Source: Oscillospiraceae bacterium (GTDB lineage Bacteria > Bacillota > Clostridia > Oscillospirales > Oscillospiraceae). Taken from it: a stretch of DNA of 64,000 bases. Within the stretch, counting starts at the first letter, position 1. Each line of letters opens with the position of its first letter. Position numbers and translations under genes: made by a program. The notes under the pieces are model-generated. The model was not told the origin of the DNA. It worked only from the letters and a program-made list of their open reading frames with translations, and searched no databases. Shown here piece by piece: positions 25,923-33,975 of the stretch. The stretch is from positions 186,001 through 250,000 of the forward strand of contig CAJTFK010000002.1 in the NCBI GenBank assembly GCA_910575505.1, read 5' to 3'.

Positions 25923-26037
25923 CCCGGGCCTGCGGACAGGGCGGGCGCCGGATTCCCGCCCCCTTGCCGCCGGTTGTGACGGTGATGGGACCGACTGCGG
26001 AGGAAAAGGCGGAGCCGCTGGACCGGCGGGCAGACAA

Positions 26038-26068
26038 AAAGCCCGGAAGCGCTGCTTCCGGGCTTTTG
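26038..26068. terminator. Bidirectional terminator
   Basis: Perfect 12-bp stem (26039-26050 with 26054-26065) with TTTT on the plus side and TTTTTG on the minus side, between two convergent genes. Confidence 0.9.
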
Positions 26069-26156
26069 CGCCGGTCTGTGGGCCGCGCTTCATATTGAGA
26101 GGCGGAAGCGTCCCGTCTTCGGGGCCGCCGCAGAAAATCTCCCGCCGGATGAGCTG

Positions 26157-27569
26157 TTAATTCAGACGGTCTTTGTTCCCGAAGTATTTCTTCGTCTCTG
26201 CGGCCACTACACCGGAGAGGGCAAAGAGTCCGATGAAGTTGGGAATGGCCATGAGGCCGTTGAAGGTGTCCGCCACATCCCAGACAAAGCTGAGGGGGGA
26301 CACGCAGCCCACCACGACCACGGCGATGAAAATAACCTGAAAGACCGGAACAGCCTTGCTGCCAAAGAGATACTGAACACAGCGGGTGCCGTACAGGGAC
26401 CAGCCCAGCACCGTGGAAAAGGCGAACAGCGCCAGGGCAATGGCGATGAACAGCGCAGCGAATTTGCCGCCGAGCACGGTGGCCAGGGCGGCGGTGATGA
26501 GCTCACTGCCGGGTTTCGTGCCAAAGCCGATGTCCACGCCGCTGCAAATGATGGTCAGCGCAGTGAGGGAGCAGATAACAATGGTATCCACGAACACCTC
26601 GAAAATGCCGTACAGGCCCTGATTCACGGGGCCTCTGGTGTCCGCCGCCGCGTGGGCAATGGCCGCGGAGCCCAGGCCCGCCTCGTTGGAAAAGGCGCTG
26701 CGCCGCAGACCCCAGATGACGGTGTTTTTCAGGGTGATGCCCACAGCCGCACCGCCGATGGCCTGGGGGGTGAAGGCGGTGGAGAAGATTTTGCCCAGGG
26801 CGTCGGGGATATTGCCGGCGTGGGCCCCGATGACGATAACGGTAAACAGGATGTAGAAAACGCTCATGAAGGGGATCAGCTTCTCCGTCACCGCGCCGAT
26901 GCGCTTGATGCCGCCCAGCAGGATGATGGCCACCAGCAGGGCCAGGACAACACCCATCAGCCATTTCAGTGCGGATTCCACGCCGGCGCTGACGGTGGTG
27001 AAGGCGGAGAACGCGCCGATGACGGAACCGGTGATGCTGTTTACCTGGGACATGTTGCCGATGCCGAAGGAGGCCAGGGTGGCAAAAACGGCGAAGAACA
27101 CCGCCAGCCACCGCCAGTTTTTGCCCAGGCCCTTGGAAATGTAGTACATGGGGCCGCCGACCCAGTCGCCCTTAGCGTCCCGCTCCCGGTACTTAATGGC
27201 CAGGACAATCTCGGAGTATTTTGTGACCATGCCCACCAGGGCCGCCAGCCACAGCCAGAACACCGCGCCGTATCCGCCCATGGCGATGGCCTGGGAGGTG
27301 CCCACAATGTTGCCGGTGCCCACAGTGGCGGACAGGGCGGTGGTGACGGCCTGCATGGGGGTCACCGCGCCGTGGCCGGCCTCCTGCTTCTGGAACATCC
27401 TGCCTACGGTGTTCTTCATGGCATGGGCGAAGTGGCGAAACTGAACGCCGCCGCAGCGGATGGTCAGAAACAGTCCGCCCAGGATGGCGCAGGGCAAAAA
27501 GGTGTACATCCACGCGAAGTCGTTCAGCGGGCCCGACAAAAAGCCCAGGATGCTGTTGATGATTTCCAT
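26157..27569 (-). CDS. Sodium:alanine/glycine symporter (AGCS family)
   Basis: Imports alanine or glycine with Na+. The 470-aa sequence has about ten membrane segments and AGCS signatures: GHGAVTPMQAVTTALSATVGTGNIVGTS near the N-terminus and NEAGLGSAAIAHAAA in the middle. The ATG at 27569 follows CGGAGGG and gives the normal N-terminus; frames extending further upstream would cross the riboswitch. A glycine riboswitch precedes it, which makes glycine the likely ligand and regulator. Confidence 0.93.
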   Translation of the reverse strand: MEIINSILGFLSGPLNDFAWMYTFLPCAILGGLFLTIRCGGVQFRHFAHAMKNTVGRMFQKQEAGHGAVTPMQAVTTALSATVGTGNIVGTSQAIAMGGYGAVFWLWLAALVGMVTKYSEIVLAIKYRERDAKGDWVGGPMYYISKGLGKNWRWLAVFFAVFATLASFGIGNMSQVNSITGSVIGAFSAFTTVSAGVESALKWLMGVVLALLVAIILLGGIKRIGAVTEKLIPFMSVFYILFTVIVIGAHAGNIPDALGKIFSTAFTPQAIGGAAVGITLKNTVIWGLRRSAFSNEAGLGSAAIAHAAADTRGPVNQGLYGIFEVFVDTIVICSLTALTIICSGVDIGFGTKPGSELITAALATVLGGKFAALFIAIALALFAFSTVLGWSLYGTRCVQYLFGSKAVPVFQVIFIAVVVVGCVSPLSFVWDVADTFNGLMAIPNFIGLFALSGVVAAETKKYFGNKDRLN

Positions 27570-27705
27570 AAATATCCCTCCGTTGTAGATCAACGGCATC
27601 TGATGCTGATTCTCCATAAAAAGATTTTTGAATCTTTTTATCAAGAAAAAGTATGAGTCCCGCACAGAAAAGAATGCGGAAGCCGGCTCCGGCTCCCGCA
27701 AAAAG

Positions 27706-27735
27706 CAACATTCCCCGGCGGACACACTCCGCCGG
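27706..27735 (-). terminator. Expression-platform terminator of the glycine riboswitch
   Basis: CCGGCGGA (27715-27722) pairs with TCCGCCGG (27728-27735), followed on the minus strand by GGAATGTTGCTTTTT, so the leader can be stopped before the symporter gene. Confidence 0.55.
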
Positions 27736-27870
27736 AAAGCAGTCCTCTCTGTCCTTTTACCTGAGAGATTCGGCGGAGGGATTCCCATTCCCTGCCGTCC
27801 GCCTTACACCTTCGGTCCCCGTTTCCGGGCTTCTCCAGAGCCGCGTCCATCCCTGGCTTTCCGCTCCGCG
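27736..27870 (-). promoter_or_regulatory. Glycine riboswitch (single aptamer)
   Basis: The minus strand contains the conserved glycine aptamer parts in order: GGAGAAG near 27840, GACCGAAGGTGTAAGG (about 27823-27808), ATCTCTCAGGTAAAAGGACA (about 27770-27751) and GAGAGGACTGC. Only one aptamer is recognisable; the 100 bases upstream lack a second. It controls the AGCS symporter. Confidence 0.9.
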
Positions 27871-27980
27871 GGGTACACACCGCCCGCCGGAGGCGAAGGA
27901 TTGCGTCCGGCCTTCCGCGGAAGCGGGAAGCGGAACGGGAAATGCCGGGATGTTCAGCTGCCGTTATGAAATTAGGTAAT

Positions 27981-28010
27981 ACTTTATCATGCTGAAGCCC
28001 GGCTTGTCAA
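27981..28010 (-). promoter_or_regulatory. Promoter of the riboswitch-symporter transcript
   Basis: Minus-strand TTGACA (28010-28005) and TAAAGT (27986-27981), 18-base spacing. The transcript would have a leader of about 400 nt. Confidence 0.65.
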
Positions 28011-28080
28011 TGGTCGTATTTCACAAAATGTCCGCCATGGAACGACGGATATTCTCCGCCAGAGGACGAAAAGCGGGGAC

Positions 28081-28150
28081 GAAAAAGCGGAAACGAAAAA
28101 GCGGAAACGAAAAAGCGGAAACGAAAAAGCGGAAACGAAAAAGCGGAAAC
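28081..28150. repeat. Five perfect 14-bp tandem repeats
   Basis: GAAAAAGCGGAAAC is repeated five times without change, with a degenerate unit before (28064-28080) and a partial one after. It is not coding and lies between a terminator and a promoter region. Confidence 0.95.
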
Positions 28151-28151
28151 G

Positions 28152-28185
28152 AAAAAGCCGCCGTCCCGGGTTTGAGACAGCGGCT
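28152..28185 (-). terminator. Terminator after the MgtC pair
   Basis: AGCCGC (28156-28161) and GCGGCT (28180-28185), extended by GTC/GAC pairs, with TTTTTC on the minus strand; it borrows the A-run of the last 14-bp repeat. Confidence 0.65.
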
Positions 28186-28190
28186 GTCCG

Positions 28191-28883
28191 TCACAGCTCC
28201 CGCACGGAGACCACGCCGGCGGTGGATTTGATGTCCGCCTGAACGTGCTCCACGTCCAGGCCCTTGTGGAGCCGGAGGGTGAAGATGGCGCAGGCGTTGT
28301 GGCGCTCGTTGGAATCGGAGTGGATGATGCCCATGTTGAGGATTTTCAGGCCCTGTTCCCGGAAGTCGTGGAGCAGAATGTCCATGGTGTGGTTGGAGCT
28401 GTATTCCACATAGAGATTGACCTCCGGGGCGTTTTTCAGCATCCGGTATTCCAGCCGGGAGAAAAACAGCTCCGCAATCATAATCAGGGCCGTGGCGAAG
28501 AGGCCGCCCTCATAGAAGCCCCCGCCCAGGGCCAGGCCGATGATGGCCGCCGCCCAGAGGCCCGCCGCTGTGGTCAGACCCTTCACCCGCTGCCGCCGGG
28601 TGACGATGATGGTGCCCGCGCCGATGAAGCCGATGCCCGCCACCACCTGGGCCCCCAGCCGGGCCATGTCGGTATACTGGCCCATGACCAGATAGAGATA
28701 TTGGCTGGTCAGCGTGGTCATGGCGGCGCCCAGGCAGATCAGGATATGGGTCCGGAAGCCCGCCGGGCGGCGCTTGAATTCCCGCTCAATGCCGATGATG
28801 CCGCCGCAGACGGCGGCCATGACCATGCGCAGCGCCACAGACGCCGCCGTTACGTCCCGCAGGCCGTCAAATACAGATAACAT
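28191..28883 (-). CDS. MgtC/SapB family membrane protein, copy 2
   Basis: A 230-aa protein. The N-terminal MgtC domain has about four membrane segments and signatures GGIIGIEREFKRRPAGFRTHILICLGAA and GIGFIGAGTIIVTRRQRVKGLTTAAGLWAAAIIGLA. A cytoplasmic C-terminal ~85-residue domain resembles an ACT-like fold (LYVEYSSNHTMDILLHDF). The ATG at 28883 follows GGGAGGG. It lies 16 bases after its paralogue and shares its transcript. MgtC proteins are tied to magnesium or phosphate homeostasis and ATP synthase control in other bacteria. Confidence 0.9.
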   Translation of the reverse strand: MLSVFDGLRDVTAASVALRMVMAAVCGGIIGIEREFKRRPAGFRTHILICLGAAMTTLTSQYLYLVMGQYTDMARLGAQVVAGIGFIGAGTIIVTRRQRVKGLTTAAGLWAAAIIGLALGGGFYEGGLFATALIMIAELFFSRLEYRMLKNAPEVNLYVEYSSNHTMDILLHDFREQGLKILNMGIIHSDSNERHNACAIFTLRLHKGLDVEHVQADIKSTAGVVSVREL

Positions 28884-28899
28884 ACGTGTTCCCTCCCAA

Positions 28900-29625
28900 T
28901 CAGATGTCCTGCACAAGGTGGACGGTTTTCAGCTCCGAGATGGAGGCCAGGATCTTGGCGCGGCACCCCTTCCGGTTCATCCGCAGGGAAAAAATCGCAT
29001 TGGGATGCTGGGACAGGGACAGCTTTCCGTGATCCACCTCCACCTCATAGATGGTCACATCATAGGTCTTGATGCGGTTGATAATTTCCGCCACGTTGTC
29101 CAGATTCTGAAATTCCACATAGATATTCATATTCCGGGCGTTGACAATGACATACAGCTCCACCGCCGGCAGCAGGTGCACCACCACGAAAATCAGCACG
29201 AAGGCCAGGGCCACGCACTCGTAGAACCCCGCGCCCACCGCCAGACCCATGCAGGCCGAGGCCCACAGGCCCGCCGCCGTGGTCAGGCCCTTCACCTTCT
29301 GCTGTCCGGTGACCAGAATGGTGCCTGCGCCCAGAAAGCCGATGCCGTTGATGACCTGTGCGCCAAAGCGGCTGACGTCGGTGCGGATGCCCACATCCGC
29401 CGCCAGCTCTGCCCAGGGGTGATGCAGCATAAAGTTTTCATACTGGCTCAGCAGCATGGTCAGCGCCGCCCCCATGCACACCAGCATATAGGTCCGGAAG
29501 CCCGCCGGACGGTGCTTCCGCGCCCGTTCCAGCCCGATCATGCCGCCGCAGAACATGGCCAGCGTCAGCCGCAGCAGCACCGAGACTGTGTTGAGCTCCC
29601 GCAGATAGTCCAATCCCTGGATCAC
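28900..29625 (-). CDS. MgtC/SapB family membrane protein, copy 1
   Basis: Paralogue of the next gene, 241 aa, with the same MgtC core (GGMIGLERARKHRPAGFRTYMLVCMGAA; GIGFLGAGTILVTGQQKVKGLTTAAGLWASACMGLA) and a soluble C-terminal domain ending in KTVHLVQDI. The GTG at 29625 is chosen because it follows GGAAGGAGCGGGG and starts the protein at the normal place; longer frames begin inside the structured leader. The leader contains an apparent attenuator, so its level is probably controlled after transcription starts. Confidence 0.9.
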   Translation of the reverse strand: MIQGLDYLRELNTVSVLLRLTLAMFCGGMIGLERARKHRPAGFRTYMLVCMGAALTMLLSQYENFMLHHPWAELAADVGIRTDVSRFGAQVINGIGFLGAGTILVTGQQKVKGLTTAAGLWASACMGLAVGAGFYECVALAFVLIFVVVHLLPAVELYVIVNARNMNIYVEFQNLDNVAEIINRIKTYDVTIYEVEVDHGKLSLSQHPNAIFSLRMNRKGCRAKILASISELKTVHLVQDI

Positions 29626-29704
29626 AGTTCCCCGCTCCTTCCCGCTAAACAAAAACGTATTACATAATAGGAAAGGAACCCCGGCCGGGTCCCCTTCGGA
29701 TACC

Positions 29705-29731
29705 GAAAACCGCCCGCTTAAAAGCGGACGG
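29705..29731 (-). terminator. Attenuator-like terminator inside the MgtC leader
   Basis: A 10-bp stem (29722-29731 with 29710-29719, one G-T pair) followed by TTTT on the minus strand, 80 bases before the GTG start. It must be bypassed for expression of both MgtC genes. Confidence 0.7.
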
Positions 29732-29830
29732 AAACACAGCTGCCGGAAGCGGAAACGTTTACGCTTCCGCATCTTCCTCCAGGCGGCTGAGCATTATATA
29801 ATTTTTATCATCTTACAGAGCAGATGTCAA
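29732..29830 (-). promoter_or_regulatory. MgtC leader with mutually exclusive hairpins
   Basis: Promoter elements TTGACA (29830-29825) and TAAAAA or TATAAT (29798-29793) lie here. The leader strand GCGGAAGCG (29770-29762) can pair with CGTTTCCGC (29757-29749) or with the next CGCTTCCG. An 11-codon mini-frame MLSRLEEDAEA lies at 29793-29758 but has no ribosome binding site. No known Mg2+ riboswitch motif was recognised. Confidence 0.5.
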
Positions 29831-29965
29831 TGTTTTTTCGGGGTAAACAGTATTTTTTGGCTGATTGAACAAATATACAGAAAACTTCTCGACGCTTCGC
29901 TGAGGAAAAAATCCCCAGTGAACCCGGCTCCGGGACGCAAACGTTGTCCCTGAAATCTGGGCAGG

Positions 29966-30346
29966 TCAGCGGATGACGCCGAAATAGAGCCACAGCCCGA
30001 AGGGAATCAGAAGCTGCAAGGCAAGAATCAGGGGCACGCCGATTTTAAAGGCGCGGTGAAGGGTCTTGTGATGAAAGACCTTCATCCCCAGCAGGGCCCC
30101 TATGCTGCCCCCCGCCGCCGCCAGAAGCAGCAAGTTTTTCTCCGGGATCCGGCGGACGGATTCCTTTTTCTCCTTCCGCCTGGCCTTCCACTTGTCCAGG
30201 CCGAAGACGAAGAAGGTGATGAGATTGATGAGGACCAGCCAGCAGGCCGGCAGTCCCCAGGGGGAACCGATGACGGTCCAGAGGAGGTCGTTTTGAACCT
30301 CCGGCGCGTAAGAAAATTTTTCAGCGGAAAGAGCGATTATGTGCAT
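29966..30346 (-). CDS. DUF1294 family membrane protein
   Basis: A 126-aa protein with three or four hydrophobic segments. The DUF1294 core is clear: LVLINLITFFVFGLDKWKARRKEKKESVRRIPEKNLLLLAAAGGSIGALLGMKVFHHKTLHRAFKIGVPLILALQ. This family occurs alone or fused to cold-shock domains; its role is unknown. The 38-residue N-terminal extension before the core is unusually long and not obviously membrane-inserted. The ATG follows GGAGG. Confidence 0.85.
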   Translation of the reverse strand: MHIIALSAEKFSYAPEVQNDLLWTVIGSPWGLPACWLVLINLITFFVFGLDKWKARRKEKKESVRRIPEKNLLLLAAAGGSIGALLGMKVFHHKTLHRAFKIGVPLILALQLLIPFGLWLYFGVIR

Positions 30347-30382
30347 AGAAACGCCTCCATAAGAAAAATGCGGGTCCTGGGA

Positions 30383-30715
30383 CTATGGCTGTATGGGCTC
30401 AAAGCCGTTTGCCTCCAGAAATTCGTCCAGCAGGGAGAAGAAGGTCTCGACAGCCTCCTTTCCGTCGGGTACGTTTTCCAGAATCGCCAGACACCAGCCC
30501 ATAGGACCGGGCAGGCCGTACCGCTCCGTCACAAAGCCGTGAAACTCCCCGGGGAGAATGCAAAAGCTGCCGTCCAGGCCGTGGAGGACCAAAGCGCCAT
30601 GATACCCATCCAGAAAGCTCCGCAGCCGGGGTAGAGAATATTCCCCTATGTACATGCCGGGCCGTTTCCGAATTCCCCTCAGCAGTTCCCGTTCCGGCGG
30701 TGAAATGTCCATCAT
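30383..30715 (-). CDS. Hypothetical protein with gyrase-like RKRPGMYIG motif, 110 aa
   Basis: No family is confidently named. Residues ~15-24 read RKRPGMYIGE, the same string that begins the ATPase domain of GyrB/ParE, but the rest (LRSFLDGYHGALVLHG; FHGFVTERYGLPGPMGWCLAILEN) has no GHKL ATPase motifs and the protein is far too short. It probably belongs to a group of small proteins sharing only that N-terminal motif. The ATG at 30715 follows AAAGGAGG. It is downstream of nothing obvious and precedes DUF1294 on the same strand. Confidence 0.65.
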   Translation of the reverse strand: MMDISPPERELLRGIRKRPGMYIGEYSLPRLRSFLDGYHGALVLHGLDGSFCILPGEFHGFVTERYGLPGPMGWCLAILENVPDGKEAVETFFSLLDEFLEANGFEPIQP

Positions 30716-30825
30716 GAGGTCCGGCCTCCTTTTAAAAATCACCGGCTGCGCAGGCGAAGGACAGACTGTATCGGGGGCAAGGCGTTCTGCCTGCACGGGA
30801 CCGGTGTCCCGTAAAAACCAGCTCC

Positions 30826-31090
30826 CGGCGCGGCGCAAAAAGAGAGAGGGGAAGCGTGAAGGGCCGGCTTTCGTTCGCGGGGAGCTGTTTCCCCTAAAAA
30901 CAGGCTCCCGGCGCGGCGCAAAAAGAGAGAGGGGAAGCGTGAAGGGCCGGCTTTCGTTCGCGGGGAGCTGTTTCCCCTAAAAACAGGTTTCCGGCGCGGC
31001 GCAAAAAGAGAGAGGGGAAGCGTGAAGGGCTGGCTTTCGTTCGCGGGGAGCTGTTTCCCCTAAAAACAGGCTCCTGGCGCGGCGCAAAAA
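30826..31090. repeat. 83-bp minisatellite, three full copies plus partial
   Basis: Units start at 30826, 30909 and 30992, with a truncated fourth at 31075; a degenerate copy precedes at about 30760. Each contains a small hairpin GGGGAgctgtTTCCCC and an A-run. Copies differ by only a few bases, indicating recent expansion. Minus-strand frames stay open through it but have no start signals. Confidence 0.95.
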
Positions 31091-31116
31091 AGACCGGCTG
31101 GAGGTCCCAGCCGGTC
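31086..31116 (-). terminator. Terminator of the pseudouridine operon
   Basis: Perfect 10-bp stem (31092-31101 with 31107-31116) and TTTTTTG on the minus strand. Confidence 0.9.
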
Positions 31117-31132
31117 CATTTTATCACAGAAA

Positions 31133-32062
31133 TCAGTTCTTGGCAAGGTTCGACAGGGCCGCCGCCGTCTTTGCAGCCAGCCGGGCGTTGTTGAATACCA
31201 GCTGGATGTTGCTGGCCAGGGAATCGCCGCCGGTGAGGTCCTTGATTTTAGCCAGAAGGAAGGGCGTGGTCTCCTTGCCGTGAATGCCCAGCTTTTTGGC
31301 TTCCTCCACGGCTTCGCCGATGGCCTTGTTAATCGTATCCGCGTCCATGGAGAATTCCTCGGGAATGGGGTTGGTCACCAGCATGCCGCCGCCCAGACCC
31401 ATGTCCTGCTTCACGAAGAAGGTCCTGGCCAGGTCTTCAGGGGTATCGATGCGGTAATCCACGTTGAAGCCGCTCTTCCGGGTGTAGAAGGCGGGGAGCT
31501 CATCGGTGCCGTAGCCAATCACGGGGACGCCGTGGGTCTCCAGGTACTCCAGAGTCAGCCCCAGATCCAGAATGGACTTGGCCCCGGCGCAGATGACCAT
31601 GACGGGGGTCCGGGCCAGCTCCTCCAGGTCGGCAGAGATGTCCATGGTGGTCTCCGCTCCCCGGTGGACGCCTCCGATGCCTCCGGTGGCGAAGACGGAG
31701 ATCCCCGCCATGTGGGCGATGATCATGGTGGTGGTGACGGTGGTGGCCCCGTCTTTGCCCTGAGCCACCAGAACCGGCAGATCCCGGCGGCTGGCCTTGG
31801 CCACGGCGGTGCCGGTTTTGCCCAGATAGTCGATTTCATCCCGGGAAAGACCGGCCTTCAGCCGCCCGCCCAGAACGGCGATGGTGGCGGGGACGGCCCC
31901 GTTCTCCCGGATGATGGACTCCACCTGAAGGGCGGTCTCCACGTTCTGGGGATAGGGCATGCCGTGGGAGATGATGGTGGATTCCAGGGCAACCACAGGC
32001 TTTCCGGCAGACAGGGCTTCCTTTACCTCCGGGGCAATGTCCAGGTATTTGTTCAGATTCAT
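31133..32062 (-). CDS. psuG: Pseudouridine-5'-phosphate glycosidase
   Basis: Splits pseudouridine 5'-phosphate into uracil and ribose 5-phosphate. The 309-aa sequence matches PsuG along its length: VALESTIISHGMPYPQNVETA, AVLGGRLKAGLS, GKDGATTVTTTMIIAHMAGISVFATGGIGGVHRG and the lysine-bearing LEYLETHGVPVIGYGTDELPAFY. It is encoded downstream of a PfkB-family kinase with which it forms the two-step pseudouridine salvage route (kinase, then glycosidase). Terminator follows 16 bases later. Confidence 0.95.
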   Translation of the reverse strand: MNLNKYLDIAPEVKEALSAGKPVVALESTIISHGMPYPQNVETALQVESIIRENGAVPATIAVLGGRLKAGLSRDEIDYLGKTGTAVAKASRRDLPVLVAQGKDGATTVTTTMIIAHMAGISVFATGGIGGVHRGAETTMDISADLEELARTPVMVICAGAKSILDLGLTLEYLETHGVPVIGYGTDELPAFYTRKSGFNVDYRIDTPEDLARTFFVKQDMGLGGGMLVTNPIPEEFSMDADTINKAIGEAVEEAKKLGIHGKETTPFLLAKIKDLTGGDSLASNIQLVFNNARLAAKTAAALSNLAKN

Positions 32063-32165
32063 AAAAACCTCCAGAAATGAAATAAAATTGACAGACAGAA
32101 TGTTCGGGACAGCGTTCAGAGCTGAAAGCGGAGCACGGCAGATATTCTGTTCGTATCGGAACGCT

Positions 32166-33251
32166 TCACTCTCCGCTCTTCACTCTTTCTTTCAGTGCGT
32201 TTTCGCTCATGGCCGGGTTGATGGTGCCCTCTCCCTCCATGGCAATGGCGGAAGCGGCCAGGCCCGCCCTGGCGGTGTCCGCCAGGTCCGTGCCCTGGAG
32301 ATAGGCCCAGACAATGGCGGACATGAACGCATCGCCGCAGCCGGTGGTATTGACGGGGTTCGCCGGCAGGCAGGGCAGATGGCGGCGGCTGTTGTGGTCG
32401 GCGGCATAGACGCCGTCGCCGCCCAGGGAGATGAACACCCGGCGCAGCCCGGTGGCCAGCAGGGCGTCCGCCGCCCGGCTCAGGCTGGCTTCGCTGGTGA
32501 TGGGCACGCCGGACAGCAGTTCCGCCTCCAGCCGGTTGGGCTTCAGGGTGTGGAGACGGCCCAGCACCGGTTTCAGCTTCGCCGCCTTGGCGGTGGAAAC
32601 CGGGTCGGCGAAGATGGGGACGGAGATGTTTTGCGCCAGCCAGACGATGCTCTCCTCGGGAATATTGGTGTCGATCACCAGCACCTGACTGGCGCTGAAC
32701 AGCTTCTGCCGCTGGGCCAGCACCCGGGGCGTCAGATGCCGGTAGATTTCCATGTCGCTGACCGCCAGGGCCATGTCGCCCCCCTGGTTGTTGATGAACA
32801 GATAAGTGGAGGTCCGGCCCCCGGGAATGACGGGGGACTGGGAGATGTCGATGCCCAGCTCCCCGCAGCTGGCCGCCAGCTTCTGGGCGTTGAGATCGTC
32901 TCCGAAGGCCGTCACCAGCCGCACGTCCAGACCCAGCAGGGCCATGTTGTGGGCGATGTTCCGGCCCACACCTCCCAGGGAGGAGTGGACTGCGCCGGGG
33001 TTGGAGTCCTGAGACACCAGAGGCCCGAAGGGCCGCCCGCCGATGTCCATGTTGACGCCTCCCACCACCGTGACATAGGGGCTGGTCTGGACGATGTACC
33101 CCTTGCCGGTGATGTATCCCTTTTTCATCAGATTGGAGATGTGCACGGCGACGGAGGAACGGGTGATGCCCGCCTTTTCCGCCAGCTCCCTCTGAGAAAT
33201 CAGGGGGTTCTCTTCAATCCAGTTTAAAAGCTGCCGTTCCCGCTTGGTCAT
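32166..33251 (-). CDS. PfkB-family pseudouridine kinase fused to an N-terminal winged helix
   Basis: 361 aa. Residues 1-54 form a winged helix-turn-helix (LLNWIEENPLISQRELAEKAGITRSSVAVHISNLMKKGYI). The rest is a ribokinase-fold PfkB enzyme with VVGGVNMDIGG, the FRNIAHNMALLG-type sugar patch (GGVGRNIAHNMALLG) and the catalytic GCGDAF (about 304-309). Position next to psuG makes pseudouridine the likely substrate; in E. coli the kinase is PsuK. The fused DNA-binding domain suggests it is also the operon's own regulator, acting on the inverted repeat at 33263-33300. Confidence 0.88.
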   Translation of the reverse strand: MTKRERQLLNWIEENPLISQRELAEKAGITRSSVAVHISNLMKKGYITGKGYIVQTSPYVTVVGGVNMDIGGRPFGPLVSQDSNPGAVHSSLGGVGRNIAHNMALLGLDVRLVTAFGDDLNAQKLAASCGELGIDISQSPVIPGGRTSTYLFINNQGGDMALAVSDMEIYRHLTPRVLAQRQKLFSASQVLVIDTNIPEESIVWLAQNISVPIFADPVSTAKAAKLKPVLGRLHTLKPNRLEAELLSGVPITSEASLSRAADALLATGLRRVFISLGGDGVYAADHNSRRHLPCLPANPVNTTGCGDAFMSAIVWAYLQGTDLADTARAGLAASAIAMEGEGTINPAMSENALKERVKSGE

Positions 33252-33262
33252 GGCCTCACCTC

Positions 33263-33325
33263 AATAAGCAAACATTTAATTTCTTAATCTATTGCTTATT
33301 ATAAGGGTTCGCCGGTATTTGTCAA
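33263..33325 (-). promoter_or_regulatory. Promoter and operator of the pseudouridine operon
   Basis: Minus-strand TTGACA (33325-33320) and TATAAT (33303-33298), 16-base spacing. A perfect inverted repeat AATAAGCAA (33263-33271) and TTGCTTATT (33292-33300) overlaps the -10 box and the transcription start, so a bound regulator would block transcription. Confidence 0.75.
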
Positions 33326-33459
33326 GGGGCTTTTTGGAATTCAACGGTTTCCACAATCAGATGTTCTTTCCGTTGTTGGTTTTGTCAATATTCTGGAAAG
33401 TTCTTGTGCCGGAGGGGGAACCGTGTTAAACTGGAACAAAGGAAAAGGGGGTGCTTCTG

Positions 33460-33900
33460 GTGAAACAAAAATCATCTGTGCCCAGCTGGGCTCTGCTTCT
33501 GCTGGGCGTGGGGCTGTGCCTCTCTCTGGCGGGGAATCTGTACCTGTACACGGAGTTGAACCGCCAGCTGCCCCCACTGCGGGGGACCTACTGCACCGAC
33601 GCCTCGATAGGCTTGGGGACTTATCTGATTTTCGACGGGGAAGGCCTCTTCTGCCGCTATACCCAGACGGAAGGCGTTCTGGACGACGGGACCTGCGAAG
33701 ACCTGGGAGAGGGGCGCTATGCCCTCCGGTCCAAAGAGGGCGGGGGTTTCTGCATTTTGCAGGATCGGGAAGGCGTGTATCTGTTCAGTGGAGAGGAAAA
33801 CAGCATAGCCTTTTTTCCGAAGCTGAAAGAGCTTGGGACCGCCTATCTGCTGGCGGACATCCCCGGCGAGTATCCGGAGTGGCTGAAGCCCCCGGCGTGA
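33460..33900 (+). CDS. Membrane-anchored hypothetical protein, 146 aa
   Basis: After a short basic tail (VKQKSSVPS), one membrane segment (WALLLLGVGLCLSLAGNLYLY) is followed by an external domain of about 115 residues with a beta-rich look (GTYCTDASIGLGTYLIFDGEGLFCRYTQ). No family is recognised. GTG at 33460 is chosen because the upstream in-frame GTG at 33451 lies inside the AAAGGGGGTG ribosome binding site. It has its own terminator. Confidence 0.65.
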   Translation: MKQKSSVPSWALLLLGVGLCLSLAGNLYLYTELNRQLPPLRGTYCTDASIGLGTYLIFDGEGLFCRYTQTEGVLDDGTCEDLGEGRYALRSKEGGGFCILQDREGVYLFSGEENSIAFFPKLKELGTAYLLADIPGEYPEWLKPPA

Positions 33901-33907
33901 ATAAGCG

Positions 33908-33939
33908 GCTCCCCTGCCGGAAGGCGGGGGAGCTTTTTT
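33908..33939 (+). terminator. Intrinsic terminator
   Basis: 11-bp stem (33908-33918 with 33923-33933, one mismatch) followed by TTTTTT. Confidence 0.85.
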
Positions 33940-33975
33940 GAGAAATGACCGCCCGATAAAACGGGATTTATATTT

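Noticed and set aside
28081-28150. Possible CRISPR array
   Set aside because: Repeats are 14 bp with no spacers.
29626-29830. M-box or yybP-ykoY riboswitch upstream of MgtC
   Set aside because: Conserved core strings of those classes were not found.
30826-31090. Possible CRISPR array or coding repeat
   Set aside because: Units are contiguous 83-bp copies without unique spacers, and no start codon with a ribosome binding site serves the open minus frames.
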